From the NCBI RefSeq assembly GCF_022869805.1, contig NZ_CP094974.1, forward strand, positions 3,596,001-3,660,000: a stretch of 64,000 bases of DNA, given 5' to 3'. Shown piece after piece: positions 36,046 to 44,200 of the stretch. How positions within the stretch are numbered: position 1 is the stretch's first letter; each line of letters opens with the position of its first letter. Both the position numbers and the translations under genes were made by a program. The notes beneath the pieces were generated by a model, which saw nothing but the letters and a program-made list of their open reading frames with translations, was not told the origin of the DNA and did no database searches. Origin of the DNA: Halosolutus halophilus. GTDB lineage: Archaea; Halobacteriota; Halobacteria; Halobacteriales; Natrialbaceae.

Positions 36046-36669
36046 TCACTCTTCGGCGGACGACTCGGGATCGATCGATCGGACCAGGTGCGCGATCCGC
36101 TCGCGATCGCGGTCCGGTTCGACCCGTAGCTCTTCGCCGATCGTCGCCGCAACGTCGGCCGGCACCTCGAGGGGGGTCGTTCCCCCGGCCATCCCGTAGG
36201 TCGTCTCGGTTGGCCAGACGGCGACGTGCGTCTCGGCCGGGAGTCGATCGGGGCCGATCGCGGCCACCTCGGGTGCGACTGGGTAGGAGACGTCGAGGAC
36301 GAACCACCGCCCTTCGGTGCCGTTGGCGGCCTCGAACGAGTGCGTTTCCCGGGTACCCTCGACCACGAACCCCTCGTCCTCGATGGTGTCGACGAACTGT
36401 CCTCTGGCCTTCGGGGCCGCCACCGAGAACACGGCTCTCGGCGAGACGCCGAGCGCCGACAGCGGCGGCGAAAACGCGAGATCGACCGCAAACAGCGATC
36501 GAATCGGAACATCGCTCGCGCCGAGTTGGGCCAGCGTCGACGCCGTCTCGATCGGTTCGTACAGCGTCGTCTCGGCGGTGATCGAGGCGACCAGCACGGA
36601 CGTCGTCCCGGTCCGGGTGCCGGCGGGTCGCCACGTCCCGGCCAGCGACTCGGGCAGCGTGATCGTCAT
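36046..36669 (-). CDS. Hypothetical haloarchaeal protein
   Basis: A 207-residue soluble acidic protein with alternating beta-strand-like segments (TSVLVASITAETTLYEP, SRAVFSVAAPKARGQFVD, RWFVLDVSYP). The C-terminus, ending SIDPESSAEE, is acidic. There is no signal peptide, TM helix or catalytic motif. A possible beta-sandwich/lipocalin-like fold is only a guess. It lies between a bat-type regulator and a symporter gene, both on the same strand, with short gaps. Confidence 0.65.
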   Translation of the reverse strand: MTITLPESLAGTWRPAGTRTGTTSVLVASITAETTLYEPIETASTLAQLGASDVPIRSLFAVDLAFSPPLSALGVSPRAVFSVAAPKARGQFVDTIEDEGFVVEGTRETHSFEAANGTEGRWFVLDVSYPVAPEVAAIGPDRLPAETHVAVWPTETTYGMAGGTTPLEVPADVAATIGEELRVEPDRDRERIAHLVRSIDPESSAEE

Positions 36670-36757
36670 GGCGGTCGCCTACGCTCTCGATCCATTTCCG
36701 CTTTCGGTGTGCCGGTTCCGGCCGGCAATTTCTCGGGGAGCGGGATCGAACGGCCCC

Positions 36758-38227
36758 TCAGTCCGCACCGAGTCCGTCGAAGTAGAGCGCCCGGCGTTCG
36801 TCGGGTGCAGGTGCGGTGACGAGCGAGACGCCGACGGTGACGACGAGACCGATCGCCATCCCGACGATGCCGGCGGTCCAGCCGGCGTACGCGCCCGGAA
36901 CGGCCGCGACGAAGATACTCGCGAGGTAGAAGGCCTGGCTGACCACGATCCCGGCCGTAATTCCCGCTCGCGTCGTCCGTCGCCAGTAGAGCGCGACCAC
37001 GACGGGCAGCGCGAGTTGCGCGAACCCGCTGAAGGCAGCGTCGCCGAGTTCGAACAGGGTTGCGGGGTTGACGAGGCTCGCGCCGAACGACGCGGTCGCA
37101 AAGAGCACGACGCCGACGCGGGCGAGGAAGTCCTCGCGCCGATCCGAGAGGGACCGATCGACGAAGGGGCGGTAGAGGTCCCGGGTGAAGTACGACGATC
37201 CCGAGAGCAGCATCGAGTCCGAGGAGGACATCATCGCGGCCATCGCCCCGGCGATGACCAGCGCGGCGAACCAGACGGGCGTGAACTCCGCGAGCACCGC
37301 GGGGAGGACGTTCCCGCCCTCGGGAACCGCGACGTCGAGGCCGCGGGCCCACGCGCCGAGCATGAACGCCGGAACGAACAGCAGGACACAGAGGACCGGC
37401 CAGAGCGCGAACGATCGCTTGAGCACCGTCTTCGAGCCCGCCGCGAAAAAGCGCTGGTTAACCTGCGGGAACATCGCGACGCCGAACCCGATCACGATCG
37501 CCGTCGAGAGCATCCACTGCGGGGTGTAGAACTCGCCCCCGAGCGCGAGATGGCCGGCCGCCTCGGCTTCGAGCGCGCCCGTCGCGACCCCGGGGCCGCC
37601 CACGATCGCGAGCACCCACATCGTCGCGGCCCACGTCGTGACGAGCATGAACGCCCCCTGGAGGGTGTCGGTCCAGGCGATGCCGCGCATTCCGGCGACG
37701 ACGACGTAGAGGATCATGAAGGCCGTGATCAACCCCGCGCCGACCGCGTAGGGGACGGCCCCCTCGGTCAGGGCCTGTAACGCCGTGCCGGCCCCCACCT
37801 GCTGGAGCATCACGTACGGGAACAGCCACAGGAGGCTCACTCCCGCCACCAGTCCGCGGAGCCGTCGGGAGGCGAACCGATCGCCGAGCATCTCGCCCAG
37901 CGTCACGAACCCGTACTGCTGGCCCAGTAGCCACTGCTTGTAGCCGATCACGTACCAGAGGATCGCGAAGATGATCCCGTCCATCAGCCCCATCACGAGG
38001 ATCCACTCCGGCCCCTGGTGGTAGGCGATGTTCGGCCCGGCGAAGAACGTAAACGCCGACAGCAGCGTCGCGAAGGTCGTAAACAGGAGGACGACCGTCC
38101 CTAGCGTCCGGCTCGCGAGGTAGAAGTCCTCGGCGGTTCGATCGGTCAGCCGGTAGGCGACCAGCCCGATCGACAGCGCCAGCAGGAGGTAGCCGACGAT
38201 TATCCCGAGCTGGAGCGCCAGGCTCAC
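36758..38227 (-). CDS. Sodium:solute symporter (SLC5/SSS family)
   Basis: A 489-residue permease with about 13 TMs. It shows SSS features: AYHQGPEWILVMG, the TM5/6 region with YVVVAGMRGIAWTDTLQGAF, and the QVNQRFFAAGS loop. The family couples Na+ to uptake of a solute such as pantothenate, proline or a carboxylate; the closest relatives in layout are PanF/YhjB-like. The ATG overlaps the stop of the upstream DUF3311 gene by four bases, the standard SSS-DUF3311 arrangement. The substrate cannot be deduced from this context. Confidence 0.92.
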   Translation of the reverse strand: MSLALQLGIIVGYLLLALSIGLVAYRLTDRTAEDFYLASRTLGTVVLLFTTFATLLSAFTFFAGPNIAYHQGPEWILVMGLMDGIIFAILWYVIGYKQWLLGQQYGFVTLGEMLGDRFASRRLRGLVAGVSLLWLFPYVMLQQVGAGTALQALTEGAVPYAVGAGLITAFMILYVVVAGMRGIAWTDTLQGAFMLVTTWAATMWVLAIVGGPGVATGALEAEAAGHLALGGEFYTPQWMLSTAIVIGFGVAMFPQVNQRFFAAGSKTVLKRSFALWPVLCVLLFVPAFMLGAWARGLDVAVPEGGNVLPAVLAEFTPVWFAALVIAGAMAAMMSSSDSMLLSGSSYFTRDLYRPFVDRSLSDRREDFLARVGVVLFATASFGASLVNPATLFELGDAAFSGFAQLALPVVVALYWRRTTRAGITAGIVVSQAFYLASIFVAAVPGAYAGWTAGIVGMAIGLVVTVGVSLVTAPAPDERRALYFDGLGAD

Positions 38228-38502
38228 CGCGTCTCACCTCCGGTACCGGCGTCCCGCCCGCGATCGGGACCGGTCGTGTCCCCGGTCCTGACCTCGCGGC
38301 TCGGTTCGATGCCGATCCCCCACGCCCGCTGGGCGAAGGCCCAGAAGACGATCGACGCCAGCAGCATCCAGCCGACGTGCCACCACAGCCACAGCGGGAG
38401 GCCGGCGACGATCGTCGCCGACCCCCACAGGAACCACGGAATCGCCAGTGCGCTGAGGACGATCCCGATCGCGATCCAGCCCCAGAGTTCGAGACGACGC
38501 AT
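38224..38502 (-). CDS. DUF3311 small membrane subunit of the SSS symporter
   Basis: A 92-residue protein with two TM helices (about 6-27 and 38-57), with PWFLWGSATIVAGLPLWLWWH between them and a charged Asp/Gly-rich tail. It matches DUF3311, which routinely precedes an SSS symporter and may be an accessory subunit. Translational coupling (ATGA overlap) with the symporter gene supports this. The ATG giving MRRLELWGW is chosen because the DUF begins there; the longer in-frame extension is not conserved-looking. Confidence 0.85.
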   Translation of the reverse strand: MRRLELWGWIAIGIVLSALAIPWFLWGSATIVAGLPLWLWWHVGWMLLASIVFWAFAQRAWGIGIEPSREVRTGDTTGPDRGRDAGTGGETR

Positions 38503-38636
38503 ACTCTGGTGTCGGGACTGGCGTCGGTAATCCTTTCCGTTTGCCGATCGATGGCACGGCTCACGGACCGGCTCTCGACCGCACCGCGGTCGGGCGATTC
38601 GACTAACTAAAAGAGCGATTTCACCGAGGAAAAGGA

Positions 38637-38643
38637 GTATAAG
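38637..38643 (+). promoter_or_regulatory. TATA-like box of the membrane-anchored wHTH gene
   Basis: GTATAAG lies 30-36 nt upstream of the ATG at 38673, preceded by the purine-rich GAGGAAAAGGA, which may serve as the BRE. Confidence 0.5.
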
Positions 38644-38672
38644 TGTCGGCCAACGAATGAAAGTCAACGAGT

Positions 38673-39563
38673 ATGGCCCGTCTGTTTCCCTTCCGATCCG
38701 AGCCCTCGACGCGGGACGGGCAACCGCGCGTCGTCGACCTCGAAGGCGAGGACGCCGACGCAGTCTTCAGTGCTCTCTCGTCGACGACGGCTCGCGAGAT
38801 TTACGCGCGACTCGACGACGAACCCGGGACGCCGAGCGACGTCGCCGACACGATCGACTCCTCGATCCAGAACGTTCGCTACCACCTGGAGAAACTCGAA
38901 GACGCCGGCCTCGTCGAGGTCGTCGACACCTGGTACTCCTCTCGTGGCAACGAGATGAGCGTCTACGCGACCACCGACGGGCCGTTGATCGTCACGAGCG
39001 ACGAGTCCACGGCGTCACAGCTGAAGACGGCCATCTCGCGGCTGATCGGCGGCATCGGCGCGCTGGCGGGCGGCAGTCTCCTCGTCCAGTACGCGCTCAC
39101 CCGCCGGTTCGAGGCCGGCGGCGCCGAATCGGCCTCCGGCGACGGGGCAGTCGCGCCCCGTGCCGGTGATGCTGACGACGGCGAGCCAACGAGCGTGACC
39201 GAAGGCGGCGAGGACACCGGGAACGAATCCGCCGACGACGCAGACGACGGTTTCACTACCGAGGACGTCGAGGAAGAATCCGACGCGGCTGAGGAGATGG
39301 ACGATCCGGGAACGGCGGACGCCGACGATCCGGGCGTAGCGGACGCCGACGATGGGAGTTCCATCGATCCCGACTTCGACGTCGATCCCAGCGGGTCGGA
39401 AAACGCGACCGATCCCGGCGGCCCCCTCGACCTAGACGGCGGGGCGGAGGCTGTCGAGACCGTCTTCGGGACGATTCCGCCTGGGCTGCTCTTCTTCCTC
39501 GGGGGACTCGTCGTGTTGCTCGCCGTCACGGCCTACTGGTACTGGTACCGGCCGGCGTACTGA
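38673..39563 (+). CDS. Membrane-anchored winged-helix transcription regulator
   Basis: A 296-residue protein. Residues 20-100 form an ArsR-like winged helix (ADAVFSALSSTTAREIYARL, PSDVADTIDSSIQNVRYHL, LVEVVDTWYSSRGNEM). A first hydrophobic helix lies near 113-134 (RLIGGIGALAGGSLLVQYAL). An acidic low-complexity linker of about 120 residues (DADD and DPG units) leads to a second TM helix near 268-290 (PPGLLFFLGGLVVLLAVTAY). The layout puts the DNA-binding domain in the cytoplasm and the linker outside if both helices span the membrane. It is a separate transcription unit with its own TATA box, directly upstream of dnaG. Confidence 0.85.
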   Translation: MARLFPFRSEPSTRDGQPRVVDLEGEDADAVFSALSSTTAREIYARLDDEPGTPSDVADTIDSSIQNVRYHLEKLEDAGLVEVVDTWYSSRGNEMSVYATTDGPLIVTSDESTASQLKTAISRLIGGIGALAGGSLLVQYALTRRFEAGGAESASGDGAVAPRAGDADDGEPTSVTEGGEDTGNESADDADDGFTTEDVEEESDAAEEMDDPGTADADDPGVADADDGSSIDPDFDVDPSGSENATDPGGPLDLDGGAEAVETVFGTIPPGLLFFLGGLVVLLAVTAYWYWYRPAY

Positions 39564-39671
39564 CGGCCGGATCGTGCCACAGGTCAACAGGTATTTGCCC
39601 GTCACCGACCACATTCTACGTAAACCGGTTTCCGGACGCACGTATCGTCCCCTCGCGGGGACGGATCTCCA

Positions 39672-41123
39672 ATGGAAGATACCTCGAAATACCTCATTCA
39701 CGCGGACGTGACGGCCGACGGGGTCGTCGAGCGGAGCGACGTCGTCGGTGCGATCTTCGGCCAGACCGAAGGGTTGCTCGGCGACGAACTCGATCTCCGC
39801 GATCTGCGCCAGTCACAGAAAGTCGGACGGATCGACGTCGACGTCTCGAGTACAGGCGGCCAGTCACACGGTCATCTCACGATCGCGACCAGCCTCGACA
39901 AGGTCGAGACGGCCACGCTGGCCGCCTCACTGGAGACGATCACTCGCGTCGGCCCCTGCCGGGCCGACGTCGAAGTGACCGAGATCGAGGACATCCGGGC
40001 GGCGAAACGCAAGGAAGTCGTCGATCGCGCGAAGGAACTCCTCCGGACGGGGTTCGACGACAGCGTGATGTCTTCCGAGGAAATCCTCGCGGAGGTCCGC
40101 CAGCACGTCCGCGTCGAAGACATCACCGAGTACGAGGGACTGCCCGCCGGCCCGCGCGTGACCGACAGCGACGCGATCATCGTCGTCGAGGGTCGATCGG
40201 ACGTTCTCACCATGCTCAAGTACGGCATCAAGAACGCCATCGCGGTCGAGGGGACGAACGTCCCCGATGCGGTGGCCGAACTGACCCGTCATCGCACGGT
40301 CACGGCCTTCCTCGACGGCGATCGGGGCGGCGATCTCATCCTCGAGGAACTCTCGCAGGTGGGTGACGTCGATTACGTCGCGTTCGCGCCGTCGGGGGAG
40401 TCCGTCGAGGAACTCGATCACCACCAGCTGTTCGCCGCGCTCCGGAACAAGGTCCCCTACGACACCGTCTCCGGGATGAACGAACCCCGCGAGGCCGTCG
40501 CCGCGACCGACGGCAGTTCGACGCCCGCACCGCCGCCGGACGAACGCACGAGCGCGTCGTCGCTCGACGACGGCACGTCCGAACAGGCCGGCGCGGAGGA
40601 ACCGACCACGATCTCGACGGCGGACACGGGCGGCGGGGCGGCGACGGCATCGCCCGATCCGGGGCCGGTGACACCCGTTCCGGAGTCGACCGACGACGAC
40701 CAGGGGACGGCGCCAACCGGGGACGCAGACGTGGACGCGGACACGACGGCCGAACCGTCCGCGGAGGACGATCAGGAGTCCACCGCTACGGACGACCCGG
40801 AGACGATCTACGACCACGCGACGGCGGTCATCCGCGCCGGAACCGACACGGCCCGGTTCCTCGACGCCGATGCCGGCGTGATCGAGGACGCACCGGCGAG
40901 CGAGGCCTACGGGGCCCTCGAGGACCTCGATCCGGTGCCGACGACCGTGCTCCTCGACGAGATCCTGGGCCAGCGACTGCTCGACCTCGCCGCTGATCGG
41001 GGCGTCGATCGGATCATCGCGCGATCGCTGGGCCAGTTCACGAAACGCCCCACGAACGTCCGGATTCACGCGATCGACGACGTCGCGGAGACGTCCCCGG
41101 AGACGGATTCGACGTCGACCTGA
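39672..41123 (+). CDS. dnaG: DnaG-like primase (archaeal)
   Basis: A 483-residue archaeal DnaG homologue. The N-terminus MEDTSKYLIHADVTADGVVE is the family signature, and the Toprim domain runs from about 168 to 260 with E173 (VVEGRSD) and the DGDRGGD block at 215-221. The archaeal protein has been linked with the RNA exosome as well as with priming. A Thr/Asp/Pro-rich acidic linker (about 280-375) joins the Toprim core to the C-terminal domain. Its length exceeds most archaeal DnaG because of this linker, which is common in haloarchaea. Transcribed alone. Confidence 0.96.
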   Translation: MEDTSKYLIHADVTADGVVERSDVVGAIFGQTEGLLGDELDLRDLRQSQKVGRIDVDVSSTGGQSHGHLTIATSLDKVETATLAASLETITRVGPCRADVEVTEIEDIRAAKRKEVVDRAKELLRTGFDDSVMSSEEILAEVRQHVRVEDITEYEGLPAGPRVTDSDAIIVVEGRSDVLTMLKYGIKNAIAVEGTNVPDAVAELTRHRTVTAFLDGDRGGDLILEELSQVGDVDYVAFAPSGESVEELDHHQLFAALRNKVPYDTVSGMNEPREAVAATDGSSTPAPPPDERTSASSLDDGTSEQAGAEEPTTISTADTGGGAATASPDPGPVTPVPESTDDDQGTAPTGDADVDADTTAEPSAEDDQESTATDDPETIYDHATAVIRAGTDTARFLDADAGVIEDAPASEAYGALEDLDPVPTTVLLDEILGQRLLDLAADRGVDRIIARSLGQFTKRPTNVRIHAIDDVAETSPETDSTST

Positions 41124-41209
41124 ACGGCCCCCGTGATCCCTGTGCTCGTCTCTCAGAGCCGTTCGCAGGCGAGAAGTTGATAGGTCGGTAGCCACGAGTT
41201 CGACGCACG

Positions 41210-41395
41210 ATGTCACCTCCGCCAGCGTTCGCCCTTCTCTTGCTCGGCTGCTGGGTACTGATGACGTTCTCAGTGACGTATCAGGCAGGATCCAATCAGT
41301 CGCGTGCAGTCCGACACGTCGATTCCGACGACGGTGACGGCCGGATCGAGGGGAACGCCGCCTCGTCGGACGTCGGGTCGCTCTCGGACGACTGA
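41210..41395 (+). CDS. Small single-TM protein
   Basis: A 61-residue protein with one hydrophobic helix (FALLLLGCWVLMTFSVTY, about 6-23) and an acidic, Ser/Asp-rich tail ending SLSDD. The compact N-terminal TM followed by an acidic tail is common in small haloarchaeal membrane proteins. No family was recognised. A weak AT-rich patch (GTTGATAGG) lies about 30-38 nt upstream. Confidence 0.5.
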   Translation: MSPPPAFALLLLGCWVLMTFSVTYQAGSNQSRAVRHVDSDDGDGRIEGNAASSDVGSLSDD

Positions 41396-41679
41396 TCGGA
41401 GCCTTTGAACTCCGGATCCCGGCTCCCGTTTCGGAGCCGCCGGGGCCGATCGCCGTGGACTCAGACGTGACCGTCGAGATCGATCGCTTCGGCGTGGGGC
41501 GCGACGGCGAGTTCCGGTCGCGCGTGCCCGATCGAACCGGTCCGAGCGCCCCGTCGACGATTCCCCGCTATCGCTCGGCCGACCGAACGTCGTGTCGTCA
41601 CGATCGAACCGCGCCGTCGAAACGAGGTCCGTTCCAGCGGGTGGGTTCCCGATCGGAAAACGCGGTCGACCGGACGGCC

Positions 41680-43041
41680 TCAGCCGAGCACGGCGAACGA
41701 GAGCACGAGCAGCGCACAGATCAGCGCCCCCGACAGCGTCGCGAGGAAGTTCACGCCCTGGTTGCCGAGTACGGACCCCTCGAGGGTCGCTCCGAGGAGA
41801 CTGTCGACGGTCATCCCGACGAAGCCGGCGGCGACGATGATCGCGGCCCCGAGGGGGTCGACGTCGGCGAAGAGGGCGTACGCGATGCCAGCGACGACGG
41901 CCGCACCGACGATCCCGGCGACCTCTCCCTGCCACGTGACCCCGCCGTCGGTGCCGGGTTCGACCGGTTCGAACGTGGTGATCAGGCGCGGCGTCTCGAA
42001 GACGCTGCCGATCTCGCTGGAGAGCGTGTCGCTCATCGCCGTGGCGACCGATCCGGCGAACGCGAAGAGGAACAGGGTCGGTTCGGGGTCGCCGGGGAGC
42101 AACGTTGCGGAACTGGCGGCGTAGCCGAGCACGGCTGCCAGTGCGACCGCCGCGTTCCCGAGCACGTTGCCGCTGCCGCGAGCTCCGTTGTTGTCCTCGG
42201 CGACGCCGAGGGCTTCTTTCTTCTCGTAGCGGAACTTCGTCGAGAGCCCGCCGATCGCGAAGAAGGAGATGAGGACGGCGAACCAGCCGTAGCCGCCGAG
42301 TACGATCGTCAGCAGGCCCAGCAGGATGCCGGTGAGCATCCCCGCGATCGAGGCCGTCTCGAGGGCGTAGGAGGCGTAGCCGAAGGCGACGGTGATCGCC
42401 AGTGCGGCGAGGATCTCGACGATCCCGAGTGCGGGTTCGAGTTCCGCGAGCAACCACAGGAGGAGACCGACAGAGAGCATGACGACCGGATCGTCGTAGA
42501 GGAAGAGCACGTCACGCAGCAGGGCGGCGAGCAACGCGCCGCAGGCCGCGAGAAAGAGCATCGCCGGCAACTGCGGTGCGACGACCGTGGCCCCCTGCTC
42601 GAGGCTCATCGAGGCGGCCATTCCGGCAACTGCGACGGTCGTCGCGAACAGACAGAACGCGGTCACGTGAACGACGTCGTCGTCCGTTCGCTGGCGGGCG
42701 AGCTGTTCGCCGACGTTCCCGTACCCGATCAGGAGGACGGTTCCGACGAAGACGGTGACCGACATCGAGGACGTGACCGAGATGAGTCCCAGCGCAACCC
42801 CCGCGAGCACGAACGTTATCAGTCCGTAGAGGCGGTTGTCCTCGTAGTCGCCCGGGTAGGCGAGCAGGTCGAAGAGCGGTCCGTCTGTGACGGCGAACGC
42901 TCCCAGCAGGACGACCGCAGCGATGGACAGCAGGACGACCGCAGCGATGGGTGTCGCGGCCCGCGGACCGACGATCGGGACGGCGAGCGTGAGCGTACAG
43001 AGGACCGCGAAGACGCCGGCTCGCCGAACGGGTGCAGTCAC
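41680..43041 (-). CDS. DUF92 (VTE6-like) integral membrane protein
   Basis: A 453-residue protein with about 12-13 TMs and the DUF92 core in the C-terminal half. The GGLSTKFRYEKKEALGVAE loop (conserved K-x-R-x-x-x-K-x-x-x-G) and the SDTLSSEIGSVFETPRLITT and GADGFVGMTVDSLLGATLEG-like blocks are diagnostic. The plant homologue VTE6 is a phytyl-phosphate kinase, and the fold is related to CTP-dependent lipid kinases. An isoprenoid phosphate is therefore a plausible substrate. GTG start. Two TM blocks near the N-terminus (AAVVLLSI, AAVVLLGA) come from an exact 24-bp tandem duplication. The neighbouring genes are cis-prenyltransferases, which fits isoprenoid metabolism. Confidence 0.85.
   Translation of the reverse strand: MTAPVRRAGVFAVLCTLTLAVPIVGPRAATPIAAVVLLSIAAVVLLGAFAVTDGPLFDLLAYPGDYEDNRLYGLITFVLAGVALGLISVTSSMSVTVFVGTVLLIGYGNVGEQLARQRTDDDVVHVTAFCLFATTVAVAGMAASMSLEQGATVVAPQLPAMLFLAACGALLAALLRDVLFLYDDPVVMLSVGLLLWLLAELEPALGIVEILAALAITVAFGYASYALETASIAGMLTGILLGLLTIVLGGYGWFAVLISFFAIGGLSTKFRYEKKEALGVAEDNNGARGSGNVLGNAAVALAAVLGYAASSATLLPGDPEPTLFLFAFAGSVATAMSDTLSSEIGSVFETPRLITTFEPVEPGTDGGVTWQGEVAGIVGAAVVAGIAYALFADVDPLGAAIIVAAGFVGMTVDSLLGATLEGSVLGNQGVNFLATLSGALICALLVLSFAVLG
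42904..42950. repeat. Exact 24-bp-period tandem duplication within the DUF92 gene
   Basis: A 23-nt unit (CAGCAGGACGACCGCAGCGA plus TGG) occurs twice with one base between copies, giving a 24-nt period. It is in frame and encodes IAAVVLLS followed by IAAVVLLG in the N-terminal TM region, i.e. an eight-residue insertion relative to a single copy. Confidence 0.85.
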
Positions 43042-43263
43042 GATATCCGATCCTTTCTGTGGCGTTCACTTGAACCTTCGTGAAGTGGGCTCGTGTGGGT
43101 TTTCACCGACTTCAGCGCCTCTGACACGTATCCTCGATCGGTCACCGTTCCGATTGATCAGTCCGCCGAAAAACGGCGTTTCGCGCTCGGCTCCACGTTC
43201 TGCGATCGCGACGGCGGCGACCGAACCCACAACCCGTATTGCACTCGACGAAAAACACCGACT

Positions 43264-43869
43264 GTGGGCCTGTACGAACAATATCTTGCGTACCGGATCC
43301 GTCACCACGACGGCGACCTCCCCGAGCACGTCGCGCTGATCATTACCGAACGGGATCTCCTCGAGGAAGGTGCCTACGAGACCCTGACGGACTTCTTCGA
43401 GTGGGCGTTCGAGTACGCCTCTCGCGTGACCGTCTACGTGAGCGTCCTCGACACCGCGGCGGTGCCGACCCTGCGGCGCGAACTCGAGACGATCGACGCG
43501 CCACGGGAGGTCGCCGTCCGCGGCCCCGGCGACAGGACGCCCGCCGACGCCCCGATCCAGATCGGCATCGGACTCGGCGGCAAACACGAGTTCACGAGTG
43601 CCGTCCGGAACCTCGCCGAGAGCGTCGACGCGGGCGACCTCGACCCCGATCGGATCGACGACGAACGCGTCGAGCAACACCTGATCTTTCCCTCCGAACC
43701 GGACCTGGTCATCAAGACCGGCGCGGAACGGCTCTCGGACTTCATGATCTGGCAGTCCGTCTACTCGGAACTGTACTTCACCGACGTCAACTGGCGGGAC
43801 TTCCGCAAGCGGGATTTCCTGCGAGCCGTCCGAGAGTTTTGCAACCGATCGCGACGGTTCGGTCGGTAG
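43264..43869 (+). CDS. Degenerate cis-prenyltransferase paralogue (UppS-like, lacks catalytic DGNRR)
   Basis: A 201-residue UPP-synthase-family protein. Its N-terminus (YEQYLAYRIRHHDG, then EHVALIITERD) aligns with the nearby true synthase (YEQLLTREISG, THVAVIQDGNRR) but replaces the DGNRR catalytic motif with TERDL. The C-terminal half keeps the family form DLVIKTGAERLSDF then WQSVYSELYFTDVNW, ending NRSRRFGR with an RxG at 198-200. This is the pattern of the non-catalytic eukaryotic subunit NgBR/Nus1: no catalytic Asp, RxG retained. GTG start; a TATA-like CGTATTG lies 23-29 nt upstream, supporting a leaderless mRNA. It may instead have another role. Confidence 0.8.
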   Translation: MGLYEQYLAYRIRHHDGDLPEHVALIITERDLLEEGAYETLTDFFEWAFEYASRVTVYVSVLDTAAVPTLRRELETIDAPREVAVRGPGDRTPADAPIQIGIGLGGKHEFTSAVRNLAESVDAGDLDPDRIDDERVEQHLIFPSEPDLVIKTGAERLSDFMIWQSVYSELYFTDVNWRDFRKRDFLRAVREFCNRSRRFGR

Positions 43870-43877
43870 TCCGCCCG

Positions 43878-44108
43878 TCAGGACGCAGCGTCGGAGTCGA
43901 TCGTCGGGCGGACGACGGCCAGAAACGTCGCGAGCACGCCGACCAGCAGGAGCACGAGTCCGCCGCCGATCGCGAGGAACTCGACCGATGTCGTGTGGTC
44001 GATCGCCGCCGCCGGATGTCGAAGAGCACCGTTCACTGCGAGCGCGAGGAAGACGGCGAGTCCGACCCCGATCGTTCCGGTCCCGGACGCGAACAGACGG
44101 CGGTCCAT
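43878..44108 (-). CDS. Small two-TM membrane protein downstream of uppS
   Basis: A 76-residue protein with two TM helices (about 12-30 and 44-67). The first follows RRLFASGTGTIG and the second is EFLAIGGGLVLLLVGVLATF. It starts 92 nt after the uppS stop on the same strand, so cotranscription is likely. The end is convergent with the UppS-like paralogue gene (gap 8 nt). Function unknown; its position between two cis-prenyltransferase genes is suggestive only. Confidence 0.65.
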   Translation of the reverse strand: MDRRLFASGTGTIGVGLAVFLALAVNGALRHPAAAIDHTTSVEFLAIGGGLVLLLVGVLATFLAVVRPTIDSDAAS

Positions 44109-44200
44109 ACTCGAGGTTCGTAGCCGCCCGAATTGGAGGTTTCGATCGACGCGACGCCTCGATCGGGACGCTGTCCGTTGCGATCGACGGAATCGCGCCG

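Noticed and set aside
41455-43083. A 542-codon plus-strand frame antisense to DUF92
   Set aside because: It is rich in Arg, Asp, Gly and Glu repeats typical of an antisense shadow in GC-rich DNA, while the opposite strand encodes a clear membrane protein.
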